Positions 26,059 through 36,756 of a DNA stretch of 62,107 nt are shown here, in pieces. Made by a program: the position numbers and the translations under genes. Source of the stretch: Acidimicrobiaceae bacterium (lineage in GTDB: Bacteria > Actinomycetota > Acidimicrobiia > Acidimicrobiales > Aldehydirespiratoraceae); contig VYCM01000067.1 in assembly GCA_009843915.1 (NCBI GenBank), forward strand, positions 1 to 62,107, given 5' to 3'. Position 1 is the first letter of the stretch; each line of letters starts with the position of its first letter. The notes under the pieces were generated by a model. The model had not been told where the DNA came from. It saw only the letters and a program-made list of their open reading frames with translations, and searched no databases.

Positions 26059-27050
26059 GACAGCCTGTATATCCGGGAAGCGGTGCCCGAGAACAGATCC
26101 TCCTGCTCGGCATCGCTGTAGCCGGCCGCCATGATCTGCAGAGCGTTCCACAGCACCGGGTACGGCAGCGTCTGGCGGTCGACGGGGAAGTTGGACTCGA
26201 ACATGCACCGGTCCGGCTCGAACGTGTCGATGCAGAACCGCACGTCGTCGCCCCAGTGAGCGGCCACCTCCTCCGATCCCGGCGGCGCATCGAGGGTCGC
26301 CCAGCCCATGCCGTGGTACATGTCCATGCCGATTCCGCCCACCTTGAGCGCCACGTTGGGGCAGGCTGCCACCAGCCGCATGGACGCCTGCCAATCGGCC
26401 CGCTCCCGGTCGCGGCCGTAGGGTCCCACCCCCAGCGGCCCGCCCAGATGGTCGAGCACGATGGTCAACTCGGGCACCGCCCGGGCCAGTCGGGCCAGAT
26501 CCGGGAGCTGCGGGTGGAACATCCAGGCGTCGAGGCTGAAGCCCATCACCGCCAGCCGGTGGGCCCCGGCCCGGAACTGATCGGTGTCCATCATGTGCTC
26601 GAACGGGTTGCAGTGGCTGTTGTGGATCTCGTCGCTGGCATCCCAGGCGGTGGCGTGGCGGATCCCCCGGAACCGGCCCCCGCCGGCCGCTTCGTGGGCG
26701 GCCAGTACCTCCTCGACAGAGTCGCCCAGCATCAGATCGGCGTGGCTGACAATGCCTGCGATGGTCGGACCGCCAGCGGCGTCGAGAGAGTCGGCCTCGC
26801 CGGCCACGAACCCGGTCTCCCCCACCGGCTTCATGTGCTCGGCGCAGTCGGTGTCGTAGTGAGACATGCACTCCGCGAACACGGTCCTGACCACGTTGTG
26901 GCTGCCGGTCAGATCCTCCAGCAGTTGAGCCGCGAGGTAGGTGCCGATCCGCCAGTCCCACAAGTGATGGTGGGCATCGACGATCACACGCTCAGGATCG
27001 ACCGCCTCCTCATGGCGCAATGCCAGCCATTCGAACCGGTTCAGATCCAT
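26055..27050 (-). CDS. Amidohydrolase 2 family metal-dependent hydrolase
   Basis: About 331 residues from ATG 27050. The metal-binding HxH is in VIVDAHHHLWDW, further ligands are expected around VLDHLGGPLG, and the C-terminal acid is in FESNFPVD. Members hydrolyse lactones or amides or decarboxylate aromatic acids; the DAHHHLWDW form is common in lactonase-like proteins. An upstream GTG at 27098 would overlap the preceding gene and is a possible alternative start. It sits between the GcvT-like gene and the acyl-CoA dehydrogenase on one transcript. Confidence 0.88.
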   Translation of the reverse strand: MDLNRFEWLALRHEEAVDPERVIVDAHHHLWDWRIGTYLAAQLLEDLTGSHNVVRTVFAECMSHYDTDCAEHMKPVGETGFVAGEADSLDAAGGPTIAGIVSHADLMLGDSVEEVLAAHEAAGGGRFRGIRHATAWDASDEIHNSHCNPFEHMMDTDQFRAGAHRLAVMGFSLDAWMFHPQLPDLARLARAVPELTIVLDHLGGPLGVGPYGRDRERADWQASMRLVAACPNVALKVGGIGMDMYHGMGWATLDAPPGSEEVAAHWGDDVRFCIDTFEPDRCMFESNFPVDRQTLPYPVLWNALQIMAAGYSDAEQEDLFSGTASRIYRLS

Positions 27051-27081
27051 CCAGCCATCCCACCAGGCGAGAACAGACGCT

Positions 27082-28275
27082 TCAACTACCCGGTCCACTC
27101 CACTGGACACGGGGCAATTGCTTCTCCTTGTCCACGAACGGCAGGGTGTCGACGGTGGCCTCATGGAGGCTGCCGTCGTGGCCGTGCAGGAAGACCGTCT
27201 TGCCGCACCAGGCGTCGCCCGGCAGGGGCTCATCGAAGCGCACGTAGCCGATGCCGGCGTCGAGCGTGGGCGACCACGATCCGGCGGTCATGTGGCCCAC
27301 CGGACCGCCATCGCAGTGGACGTGCATACCGGCTTCCGGCGTGGCGGTGGCGCAGACCAGGCCGAACAGCAGCTGGCTGCGGTCGGCGGTCTCCAGAGCG
27401 TCCCGGCCGATGAAGTCGTCCTTGTCGAGCTTGACGAACTGCCCGAGACCGGCGGCATAGGGCGTCAACCCGGGCTCGATGTCGCTTCCGTTGTCGAGGA
27501 TCCCCGACTCGATGCGCCGGATGCCCATCGACGACGACGAGCTGAACTCCATGCCGAACGGCTTCCCGCAGGCGAGCAGGTCGTCCCAGAGGGCGTCGTG
27601 GTCGGTGGACTCCGGGCCGCTGTTGCAGTAGATCTCGATCCCCGCCTCGCCGGTCCACCCGGTGCGGGACACCCACAGACGCTGGCCGCACACGTCGAAG
27701 AAGCCGGCGTGGAAGTACTTGAAGTCCTCCGACAGCCCGCCGCCTATGGCTGCGTCGAGCACATGGAGCGACTTCGGCCCCTGGATCTGCAGCACGCGCG
27801 AGTGCGGGTCGCGCACCTCGACGTCGAGGCCGATGGCGTGAGCCTCGAGCCAGCTCTCGAACTCGCCGTTGGCCTTGACGTACATGTACCGGTCCTCGGC
27901 CAGGCGCATGACCACGCCGTCCATCAAGATGGTGCCGTCATCGTGGCAGGCCAGGCCGTAACGGCCCCGCCCAACCGGAAGGGTCTCGGTCCGGCAGGTG
28001 AGCACCCGCTCGAGCAGCCGGCCGGCATCGGGTCCGACGATCTCGACCGGCTTCTCCGGGACGTCGTACAGCATCACGCCGCGGCGCAGCTTCCAGTAGT
28101 TGGGGATGGGGTCCTCGTCGCGGGAGGTCTTGAGGGGATAGAGGCGGTTGCAGTACATGCCGAAGATCGTCTGATCAGTCACGTACCGGTCGGCGAACGG
28201 GGACTGCTCGATGCGGAACGCGCTCAACTGGATGGTGCCGAACGACTCGACGTAGTAGTGCCTGTCCCCGGTCAT
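27082..28275 (-). CDS. GcvT-family aminomethyltransferase/demethylase
   Basis: A 397-residue folate-binding GcvT-fold protein starting at ATG 28275. Segments such as YWKLRRGVMLYDVPEKPVEI, RTGWTGEAGIEIYC, and GFTPYAAGLGQFVKLDKDDFIG-like residues are those of tetrahydrofolate-dependent demethylases. It is longer than GcvT itself. Candidates are removal of an O-, N- or S-methyl group, as in the LigM or DmdA branches. It is divergent, across 67 bp, from a Rieske oxygenase gene, so both probably process the same methylated substrate. The substrate is unknown. Confidence 0.85.
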   Translation of the reverse strand: MTGDRHYYVESFGTIQLSAFRIEQSPFADRYVTDQTIFGMYCNRLYPLKTSRDEDPIPNYWKLRRGVMLYDVPEKPVEIVGPDAGRLLERVLTCRTETLPVGRGRYGLACHDDGTILMDGVVMRLAEDRYMYVKANGEFESWLEAHAIGLDVEVRDPHSRVLQIQGPKSLHVLDAAIGGGLSEDFKYFHAGFFDVCGQRLWVSRTGWTGEAGIEIYCNSGPESTDHDALWDDLLACGKPFGMEFSSSSSMGIRRIESGILDNGSDIEPGLTPYAAGLGQFVKLDKDDFIGRDALETADRSQLLFGLVCATATPEAGMHVHCDGGPVGHMTAGSWSPTLDAGIGYVRFDEPLPGDAWCGKTVFLHGHDGSLHEATVDTLPFVDKEKQLPRVQWSGPGS

Positions 28276-28342
28276 CGATACCTCGAGCGCTTGATGGGCC
28301 GGCTCAGGGTAGCCACGCAACCCGTGTGCAACGATTGTGTGC

Positions 28343-29680
28343 ATGGTCGACACCGCACCCCCTGACGAGGCCGAGATTCTCGGCACTGCCGTCACTGCTT
28401 CGGGCCTGGCCGCGGAGGCCCCGGTGAGGATCCCGGTCGAGCGCTACATCTCGGCCGAGTTCGCCGAACTGGAGCACTCCAGGCTGTGGCCCAGGGTGTG
28501 GCATGTGGCCTGCACCGTCGATCACGTCGCCAACCCCGGCGACTGGTTCGAGCACCGCCTCGGCCGGTACTCGGTGCTGCTGGTGCGGGGCGACGACGGG
28601 GTGCTGCGCGGCTTCCAGAACGTCTGCCGCCACCGGGGCAACACCATCTGTGCGGGCTCGGGGTCCGGCGCGACCGAACTGCGCTGCCCCTATCACCGCT
28701 GGGCGTGGGACCTGGCCGGACGGCTGCGAGAGGTTCCGTCGCGGCGGGGCTTCGGGCCGCTGCGCAACGACGAGCTGGGGCTGGTGCCGGTGCGGGTGGA
28801 CACCTGGACCCGTCTGGTGTTCGTGAACCTGGACCTCGATGCCGAGCCGCTGGACGACTGGCTGGAGGGCGTCCCCGACGACATCGCCTGGGCCAACCTG
28901 GACGAGTTCCGGTGCGACTACTCCACCGTCACCCCGGTCAACAGCAACTGGAAGGTGGTCAACGACGGCTTCTCGGAGACCTACCACGTGCAAGGCCTGC
29001 ACCGGGAGATGCTGGCCAGCATCGACGACGTCAACGCCCCCCAGCGCATCTGGAACCGCCACAGCGCCTCATACCAGCGCTACGGCGTGCCCAGCCCCCG
29101 CCTGGGCCGCAACGTCGACGACCAGGCGGTGTGGGACTCCTTCGTGATCACCCAGGGCGGGCGCATGGGGCCGCAGTACCGGGAGCCCTGCGACCTTCCC
29201 GACGTGCCGGCCGGACAGACCCTGCAGGACGTGATCGCCCAGAAGATCCGCGACCATCAAGCCACCCTCGGGGTGGACCTGTCGGCCTACGACACCCACC
29301 AGATCACGAGCCTCAGCCAGTACAACCTGTTCCCCAACGCGACCGTGCTGGTGAGCGCCGACCTGTTCACCGTGATGACCGCCCGACCCGGTCCTACCCC
29401 CGACGAGGGCGAGCTGGCCGTCATCAACCTCCGCCGGATGCCGTCGGCCGACGCTCCGGCCCCGCCGCCGGTGCATGTCACCGTGCCCATGGACAAGTCC
29501 GACTTCGGGTTCGTGCTCAACCAGGACCTGAGCGTGATCCGCACCATGCAGAACGGCCTGCACCAACCCGGCTGCACCCACGTCCTGCTGTCGGGCGAGG
29601 AGTGCCGGATCGTCAACATGAACCGCCACCTGGAGCAGTACCTCGGCCTCGAGCCCGGCGGCTGGAAGCCCGGCTCGTAG
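28343..29680 (+). CDS. Rieske [2Fe-2S] ring-hydroxylating oxygenase, large subunit
   Basis: A 445-residue oxygenase alpha subunit. The Rieske cluster ligands are CRHRG (about residue 95) and, 17 residues on, CPYH. The mononuclear iron site is NDGFSETYHVQGLH, giving the conserved Asp and two His. ATG 28343 is preferred over GTG 28337. This form is related to glycine-betaine/carnitine-type and aromatic oxygenases. No reductase or ferredoxin gene is adjacent, so the electron supply is encoded elsewhere. Pairing with the divergent GcvT-like gene suggests demethylation or hydroxylation of a methylated compound. Confidence 0.9.
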   Translation: MVDTAPPDEAEILGTAVTASGLAAEAPVRIPVERYISAEFAELEHSRLWPRVWHVACTVDHVANPGDWFEHRLGRYSVLLVRGDDGVLRGFQNVCRHRGNTICAGSGSGATELRCPYHRWAWDLAGRLREVPSRRGFGPLRNDELGLVPVRVDTWTRLVFVNLDLDAEPLDDWLEGVPDDIAWANLDEFRCDYSTVTPVNSNWKVVNDGFSETYHVQGLHREMLASIDDVNAPQRIWNRHSASYQRYGVPSPRLGRNVDDQAVWDSFVITQGGRMGPQYREPCDLPDVPAGQTLQDVIAQKIRDHQATLGVDLSAYDTHQITSLSQYNLFPNATVLVSADLFTVMTARPGPTPDEGELAVINLRRMPSADAPAPPPVHVTVPMDKSDFGFVLNQDLSVIRTMQNGLHQPGCTHVLLSGEECRIVNMNRHLEQYLGLEPGGWKPGS

Positions 29681-29701
29681 CGGCGATCCCGTGCGGATCT
29701 C

Positions 29702-30517
29702 CTACCGGATAGCGAGGCGGAGCGTGAGCTCGTAGACCGGGTCGCCCAGCCACTTGCGGACGAACAGGGCCGGTCGCCCCAGCATTCCCTTGACGTACCG
29801 GCGGCGCGGCTTGTCGGCGGTTGCCGCCTCCAGGAACACCTTGGCCAGCACCTCGGCCTTGGTGCCGCGGTCCGCGACTCGCCCGCTGTCCCTCATCCTG
29901 AGGAGCGGTGCTATCTGAGCCTTGTAGGCGCCGTGGCCGTACTTGCGAAGCTGGTCGGCGGCCACGTCACCGAAGTCGGTCCTGATCAGGCCCGGCTCGA
30001 CGAGCACGACTTGGATGTTGAACGGCGCGGTCTCGAGGCGCAGGCAGTCCGACCAGCCCTCCAGGGCGTGCTTGGTGGCGTGGTACCACGACCCGAAGGG
30101 CGAGTAGACCTTGCCCCCAACCGAGGAGACGTTCACGATCCGGCCCGAGCCCTGAGCCCTCATGTGGGGCAGCACGAGCTGGGTGAGGTGGGCCACGCCG
30201 AAGAGGTTCACCTCGAACTGGTATCTGGCGTCGTCGAGCGGGATCTCCTCGACCGGTCCGTACAGGCCGAAGCCAGCGTTGTTGATCAGTACGTCGATGC
30301 GCCCCTCGGCCTCGACGATCCGGTTCACGACCCGCTCGTTGTCGTCGCCCCTGCTCACGTCCAACTCGACCGGGGTGACGCCGTGGTCGGCCAGATCCGC
30401 CATGCGGTCCATCCGCCGGGCGGCGGCGTAGACGCGGTGACCCTCGCTGGCAAACAGGATGGCGGCCTCGCGGCCCATGCCCGCCGACGCTCCGGTTATC
30501 AGCACAACCTTGCTCAT
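29702..30517 (-). CDS. Short-chain dehydrogenase/reductase
   Basis: A 271-residue SDR with VLITGASAGMGREAAILFA, VLINNAGFGLYGP and the active site VSSVGGKVYSPFGSWYHATKHALEG. The C-terminal extension (RRYVKGMLGRPALFVRKWLGD) is hydrophobic/basic, as in SDRs that act on lipids or sterols at membranes. It is convergent with the Rieske gene (21 bp) and divergent from the hydrolase gene (53 bp). Confidence 0.9.
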   Translation of the reverse strand: MSKVVLITGASAGMGREAAILFASEGHRVYAAARRMDRMADLADHGVTPVELDVSRGDDNERVVNRIVEAEGRIDVLINNAGFGLYGPVEEIPLDDARYQFEVNLFGVAHLTQLVLPHMRAQGSGRIVNVSSVGGKVYSPFGSWYHATKHALEGWSDCLRLETAPFNIQVVLVEPGLIRTDFGDVAADQLRKYGHGAYKAQIAPLLRMRDSGRVADRGTKAEVLAKVFLEAATADKPRRRYVKGMLGRPALFVRKWLGDPVYELTLRLAIR

Positions 30518-30570
30518 TGCCTCAGCTCCTGACTGACGAGGCTCGCAGCCTCTACCCTGCCGGGCACTCT

Positions 30571-31542
30571 ATGGAGACCGATGACGCCGCCATCCACAAC
30601 GACGATTTCCGGCTGGCCAACGGTCTGGGCGGCGCGGCGCTGACGATCCCGTCGGCCAACCCCAGGAACTTCCATCAGGCGATCTCCGACACCGGCGCCA
30701 TGCCGGGCCTGGACTTGCGGGCCAAGCTGTTCCTACCGGAGGGACCGGGGCCGCACCCGGTGGTGATCATCGCTCCGGGCAGCCTCGGGCTTCAGTTGCA
30801 TCACATGGAGATCGCAGCCGCAATCACCGACGGCGGTGTCGCGGCCTGCGCCGTCGATCCGTTCAGCACCCGCAGCGTCGTTAGCACTGTCGTGCGACAG
30901 GTTCAGTTCTCCTTCGCGGCCAGTGCCTGGGATGTCCTGGCCGCGGCCGAGGTCCTCGCGGCCCGCTCCGACATCGACCCGGCCCGGATCGGCGCCCAGG
31001 GCCACAGCCGGGGCGGCTCGGCGGTGCTCAACGCGGCGTCGGTGCACCTCGCGGCGGCGGCAGGCGCTCCCAAGCTGGTCGGGGTGTACGCCGCCTACCC
31101 ATGGTCGGGGCAGCAGTTCCTCGACCCCGACGTGGGCACCACCCGGGTACGGGCCATCATCGGCGACCGCGACGACTGGTGCCCGCCGGTGCAGGTCCAG
31201 GCCCACATCCAGGCCATGCGAGCCTCCGGCGGCGACGCAACCGTGCGGATCGTGCCCGGCGCCAACCACAGCTTCGACCGCACGAGCCCCCTGGAGTACA
31301 TACCCGAGGCCTCGGTGACGCCCGGGGCGCCCACCCTCTACATCGCCGACGACGGTGCTTTCATCCTCCCCACGTCTGACGAGCCCGATCCAGAGCTGGT
31401 CGACCGTGACGGATTCCTCTACGCCATCGAGGCCGGCTTCGGAGTGCGCGGCGCCCACATTTCCGGCAACCCCGACCTCGTGCCGGTCTTCTACGAGGAC
31501 ATGATGACGTTCTGGTCCGACGTCATGTTGCCGGACGGATAG
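30571..31542 (+). CDS. Alpha/beta hydrolase (dienelactone-hydrolase-like)
   Basis: About 323 residues from ATG 30571. The nucleophile elbow is GAQGHSRGGSAVL, the acid is near IIGDRDDWCPP, and the catalytic His is in VPGANHSFDR. The N-terminal region AKLFLPEGPGPHPVVIIAPG is typical of dienelactone-hydrolase-related serine hydrolases. It sits alone between an SDR and furA. The substrate is unknown. Confidence 0.85.
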   Translation: METDDAAIHNDDFRLANGLGGAALTIPSANPRNFHQAISDTGAMPGLDLRAKLFLPEGPGPHPVVIIAPGSLGLQLHHMEIAAAITDGGVAACAVDPFSTRSVVSTVVRQVQFSFAASAWDVLAAAEVLAARSDIDPARIGAQGHSRGGSAVLNAASVHLAAAAGAPKLVGVYAAYPWSGQQFLDPDVGTTRVRAIIGDRDDWCPPVQVQAHIQAMRASGGDATVRIVPGANHSFDRTSPLEYIPEASVTPGAPTLYIADDGAFILPTSDEPDPELVDRDGFLYAIEAGFGVRGAHISGNPDLVPVFYEDMMTFWSDVMLPDG

Positions 31543-31570
31543 ACCCGAGATTTCAGATTTACTCATTATT

Positions 31571-31599
31571 TAGACTTAGTCCAGAATAGCTGCTATAGT
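31571..31599 (+). promoter_or_regulatory. furA promoter, probably leaderless, with Fur-like dyad
   Basis: TAGACT (31571-31576) and TATAGT (31594-31599) are 17 bp apart, and the furA ATG begins 7 bp after the -10, so the transcript probably starts at or next to the ATG. GACT-T-AGTC (31573-31581) is a small palindrome over the -35 in a stretch much more AT-rich than its surroundings. This fits an autoregulatory FurA site. Confidence 0.65.
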
Positions 31600-31605
31600 G
31601 GCTCC

Positions 31606-32046
31606 ATGATCCAGGACGCCCGGCAGCTGCTGCGAGACAACCGGATCCAGGTGACCGCCCAGCGACTGGCCGTGCTGACGGCAGTGTCGGCCCGCCCCCA
31701 CGCCACCGCCGACGACATAGTCGGCGATGTGCGGGCCAGCATCGGCGCGGTGTCGCGCCAAGCGGTGTTCGACGCGCTGGGCGTGCTGTCCGAGAAGGGC
31801 CTGATCCGGCGCATCCAGCCGGCCCGGTCACCGGCCCGCTACGAGGACCGGGTCGACGACAACCACCACCACCTGGTATGCCGCGAATGCGGCCGCATGG
31901 TGGACGTCGACTGCGCGGCCGGCTACCGGCCGTGCCTGGAGGTCGACGACGACTTCGGCTTCGACATCGACGAGGCCGAGGTCATCTACTGGGGCTACTG
32001 CCCCACCTGCCAGAAAGCGCCCGTCGCCGCCGGTCAGGAACCCTGA
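31606..32046 (+). CDS. furA: Fur-family regulator (FurA/PerR-like)
   Basis: A 146-residue Fur-fold repressor. The winged-helix region is [27 protein letters not shown], followed by the metal-sensing segment [19 protein letters not shown] and a C-terminal YCPTC. The two CxxC pairs form the structural zinc site. It is followed 42 bp later by katG, the classic actinobacterial arrangement in which FurA represses itself and katG and is relieved by peroxide. Confidence 0.92.
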   Translation: MIQDARQLLRDNRIQVTAQRLAVLTAVSARPHATADDIVGDVRASIGAVSRQAVFDALGVLSEKGLIRRIQPARSPARYEDRVDDNHHHLVCRECGRMVDVDCAAGYRPCLEVDDDFGFDIDEAEVIYWGYCPTCQKAPVAAGQEP

Positions 32047-34314
<2,268 letters not shown>

Positions 34315-34325
34315 GCCCCCAACCC

Positions 34326-34433
34326 GTTCTGTGAGCAGATATGCCGACTGAAGCGGCTTAGTTGCGCACAGACGCCGCCGACGAGTTCTGTGAGCAGATA
34401 TGCCGCCTGAAGCGGCTTGATTGCGCACAGAAC
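34326..34433. repeat. Two tandem 59-bp dyad elements (family B)
   Basis: Copies begin at 34326 and 34385 with GTTCTGTGAGCAGATATGCC and each ends near GCGCACAGA. In copy 2 TTCTGTG pairs perfectly with CACAGAA (outer stem) and GCCGC pairs with GCGGC around CTGAA (inner stem). Copy 1 has substitutions that weaken both stems. They lie directly after katG. Sequence differs from family A, but the outer-plus-inner hairpin and tandem pitch are alike. Confidence 0.82.
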
Positions 34434-34458
34434 GCCCGCACGCTGCGAAGATACAGCG

Positions 34459-35214
34459 ATGCAGGACGGCAAGATCGCGCTGGTGACCGGAGCCGGCTCC
34501 GGCGTGGGCCGGGCGGCCGCGGTTGCCCTGGCCGGCGACGGCTGGCTTGTCGTGGCGGTGGGCAGGCGGGCCGACCCGCTGGCCCAGACCGTCGCCGAGT
34601 GCAAGCGTGAGGGCGGCTCGGGCTCGGCCGTGACGGCCGACGTGAGTGACCCGGCCTCGGTCGAGTCCCTGTTCGAGAGGGTGCGCGCCGATCACGGCCG
34701 CCTCGACCTGCTGTTCAACAATGCGGGCACGGCCGCCCCGCCGGTGCCGGTCGACGAGCTCGACGTCGAGCATTGGCAGCGGGTGGTGGACGTGAACCTC
34801 ACCGGCTCGTTCCTGTGCGCCCGGCAGGCTTTCGGCCTGATGAGGGCCCAGGACCCGTCCGGCGGGCGGATCATCAACAACGGGTCGGTGTCAGCCCACG
34901 TGCCCCGACTCCACAGCGCCCCGTACACGGCCACCAAGCACGCCATCACTGGGCTGACCAAGTCGCTGTCGCTCGACGGCCGGCCCTTCGGCATCACCTG
35001 CGGCCAGATCGACATCGGCAACGCCTCGACCCCGCTCACCGCCCGCATGCCCGAGGGAGTGCTCCAGGCCGACGGCAGCATCCGCCCCGAGCCGACCATG
35101 GACGCGGCCGACGTCGGCCGGGCGGTGGCCTACATGGCCAGTCTTCCCCCGGACGCCAACGTGCTGACCATGACGGTGATGGCCAACGGCATGCCGTTCA
35201 TCGGCCGGGGCTGA
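34459..35214 (+). CDS. Short-chain dehydrogenase/reductase
   Basis: A 251-residue SDR with [32 protein letters not shown] and a YTATKHAIT active site preceded by NNGSVSAH. It starts about 145 bp after katG, past the family B repeats, and is followed by the denD-like gene with 27 bp between. The two may form an operon acting on sugar-acid-like substrates. Confidence 0.9.
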   Translation: MQDGKIALVTGAGSGVGRAAAVALAGDGWLVVAVGRRADPLAQTVAECKREGGSGSAVTADVSDPASVESLFERVRADHGRLDLLFNNAGTAAPPVPVDELDVEHWQRVVDVNLTGSFLCARQAFGLMRAQDPSGGRIINNGSVSAHVPRLHSAPYTATKHAITGLTKSLSLDGRPFGITCGQIDIGNASTPLTARMPEGVLQADGSIRPEPTMDAADVGRAVAYMASLPPDANVLTMTVMANGMPFIGRG

Positions 35215-35239
35215 CGTTGCTGATCGCCCGGGGCTGACG
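35200..35239 (+). repeat. 17-bp direct repeat spanning an SDR stop codon
   Basis: ATCGGCCGGGGCTGACG at 35200-35216 and ATCGCCCGGGGCTGACG at 35223-35239 differ at one position and are 23 bp apart. The first contains the TGA stop of the SDR; the second lies just before the denD-like ATG. Confidence 0.75.
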
Positions 35240-35241
35240 CG

Positions 35242-36195
35242 ATGCGGGTCCTTATCACCGGCGGTGCGGGCATGCTCGGCCGCAAGCTGACCGGGCGCCT
35301 GCTGGAGCGAGGCCGTCTGCGGGGCGACGTCATCGACGCGATCCACCTCGTCGACCTGGTCGAGGCACCGATCGAGTCCGAGCTTTGCGCCGCCCATGTC
35401 GCCGACCTGTCCCGCCCGGGCGAGGCCGAGTCGCTCATCTCGCTGGGCCCCAATGTCGTGTTCCATCTCGCCGCGGTGGTCTCCGCCGAGGCCGAGGCCG
35501 ACTTCGACAAGGGCATGGCGGTGAATCTCGACGGCACCCGCCGGCTGTTCGACGCCATCCGTCTCTCCCCCATCACGCCCCGGGTGGTCTACGCCTCGTC
35601 GATCGCGGTGTTCGGCGCGCCGTTCCCCGATCCCATTCCCGACGACTTCCATCCAACCCCGCTCACCTCCTACGGCACCCAGAAGCTGATCGGCGAGGCG
35701 CTGCTGGCCGACTACTCCCGCCGAGGGTTCTTCGACGGCATCGGGATCCGGCTCCCGACCGTCAGCGTCCGTCCCGGCGCCCCCAACGCGGCCGCCTCGA
35801 GCTTCTTCTCGGGCATCATCCGCGAGCCCCTCAACGGCGTCGAAGCCAAGTTGCCGGTGAGCCGCGACGTGCGCCATCCCCACGCCAGCCCCCGCGCCGC
35901 GGTCGGGTTCCTGGTCCATGCCGCCGAGCTGGACACGGCACGGCTCGAAGGCCGCCGAAACCTCACCATGCCGGGCGTATCGGTCACGGTCGGCGAGCAG
36001 ATCGAGGCCCTCGGCCGGGTGGCCGGCCCAGACGCGATGGCGCTGATCACCGAGGCACCCGACCCTGCGGTGGCCAAGATCGTCGCCGGTTGGCCCTCCC
36101 GCTTCGACACCGCCCGCACCGCCGCCCTTGGTTTCGCGGCCGACGCCACCTACGACGACATCATCCGCGCCTACATCGAGGACGACTTGCGCTGA
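35242..36195 (+). CDS. denD: NAD-dependent epimerase/dehydratase, D-erythronate dehydrogenase-like
   Basis: A 317-residue extended SDR. The Rossmann motif VLITGGAGMLGRKL is at the N-terminus, VVYASSIAVFG carries the catalytic Ser, and SYGTQKLIGEALL carries the YxxxK. The region FDGIGIRLPTVSVRPGAPNAAASSFFSGIIREPLNG is characteristic of the DenD branch, which oxidises the C2 hydroxyl of D-erythronate. A decayed fragment of a paralogue lies at 40785-40916. Substrate assignment by similarity is moderately sure. Confidence 0.85.
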   Translation: MRVLITGGAGMLGRKLTGRLLERGRLRGDVIDAIHLVDLVEAPIESELCAAHVADLSRPGEAESLISLGPNVVFHLAAVVSAEAEADFDKGMAVNLDGTRRLFDAIRLSPITPRVVYASSIAVFGAPFPDPIPDDFHPTPLTSYGTQKLIGEALLADYSRRGFFDGIGIRLPTVSVRPGAPNAAASSFFSGIIREPLNGVEAKLPVSRDVRHPHASPRAAVGFLVHAAELDTARLEGRRNLTMPGVSVTVGEQIEALGRVAGPDAMALITEAPDPAVAKIVAGWPSRFDTARTAALGFAADATYDDIIRAYIEDDLR

Positions 36196-36261
36196 CGAGG
36201 TGCGAGACGTGCTGCTATTGGGGGCTTACTGCCAGGATGACTTGCGCCGACGAGGTGTGAG
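36184..36261 (+). repeat. 23-bp direct repeat spanning the denD stop codon
   Basis: GACTTGCGCTGACGAGGTGCGAG (36184-36206) is repeated with two changes at 36239-36261. The first copy includes the last codons and TGA of denD. The 82-bp gap before the next gene holds little else. Copies are 55 bp apart. Confidence 0.75.
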
Positions 36262-36277
36262 GCCGAGGGGGCTGTCG

Positions 36278-36544
36278 TCACCCCTGAGCCCTGGCAGGGT
36301 CCGCTTCGACGATCGCGGTGACGGTCTTGCGACCGAGCCCGGACGCCTCGGCGATCTGCCGCAACGAGGCGCCAGCCCGGTGGGCGACCCGGATCATGTC
36401 GTCGCGGATGGCGATCTCCTTGCCAGCCCGCTCGGCAGTCAGCCCGACCACGGCGAGAGCGGCATTGACCTCGTAGTCGAGGCCGGACCGGTACTTCTCC
36501 ATACGCGCGATCACGGCGGACACGTCCGCTTCGGTATAGCTCAT
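36278..36544 (-). CDS. Small HTH-containing protein
   Basis: An 88-residue protein I do not recognise by name. The C-terminal half has a clear helix-turn-helix pattern (ASLRQIAEASGLGRKTV, about residues 58-75) preceded by a long helical region. ATG 36544 overlaps the stop of the 53-residue upstream gene (ATGA), so the two are coupled. It probably binds DNA and may regulate its own promoter, where a perfect 10-bp palindrome is found. A toxin-antitoxin-like or phage-derived regulator pair is possible, but nothing proves it. Confidence 0.7.
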   Translation of the reverse strand: MSYTEADVSAVIARMEKYRSGLDYEVNAALAVVGLTAERAGKEIAIRDDMIRVAHRAGASLRQIAEASGLGRKTVTAIVEADPARAQG

Positions 36545-36702
36545 AGATCCTCCCTTAAGCCGGCGGCCAGCTTGTCTCGGATGCTCAGGAGGGTCGCGAG
36601 GCGCGGCGTCGGTTCGCCGAACGTCTCGTCGACATTGAGATGCGCGACGACCATCCCCATCAGCTCCAACGCTTCAATCCGCTCCAGCTCAAGACGTACC
36701 AT
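36541..36702 (-). CDS. Small hypothetical protein coupled to HTH gene
   Basis: A 53-residue protein from ATG 36702 (MVRLELERIEALELMGMVVA); a start at 36747 would add 15 residues but would overlap the promoter palindrome. It is mostly helical and charged with no recognisable domain. Its stop overlaps the start of the HTH gene. A -10-like TACACT (36716-36711) lies 8 bp before the ATG, suggesting leaderless translation. Confidence 0.6.
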   Translation of the reverse strand: MVRLELERIEALELMGMVVAHLNVDETFGEPTPRLATLLSIRDKLAAGLREDL

Positions 36703-36710
36703 TGGCCCAT

Positions 36711-36731
36711 AGTGTACCACTAGTGGCCCAT
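36711..36731 (-). promoter_or_regulatory. Promoter/operator of the small HTH bicistron
   Basis: A -10-like TACACT (minus strand, 36716-36711) is directly preceded by the perfect palindrome CCACTAGTGG (36717-36726). The block TGGGCCA occurs twice, at 36703-36709 and 36724-36730. The palindrome falls within the -10/-35 spacer, which is a natural repressor position. Confidence 0.5.
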
Positions 36732-36756
36732 GTTGGACCATCATCAACCCGAGAGG

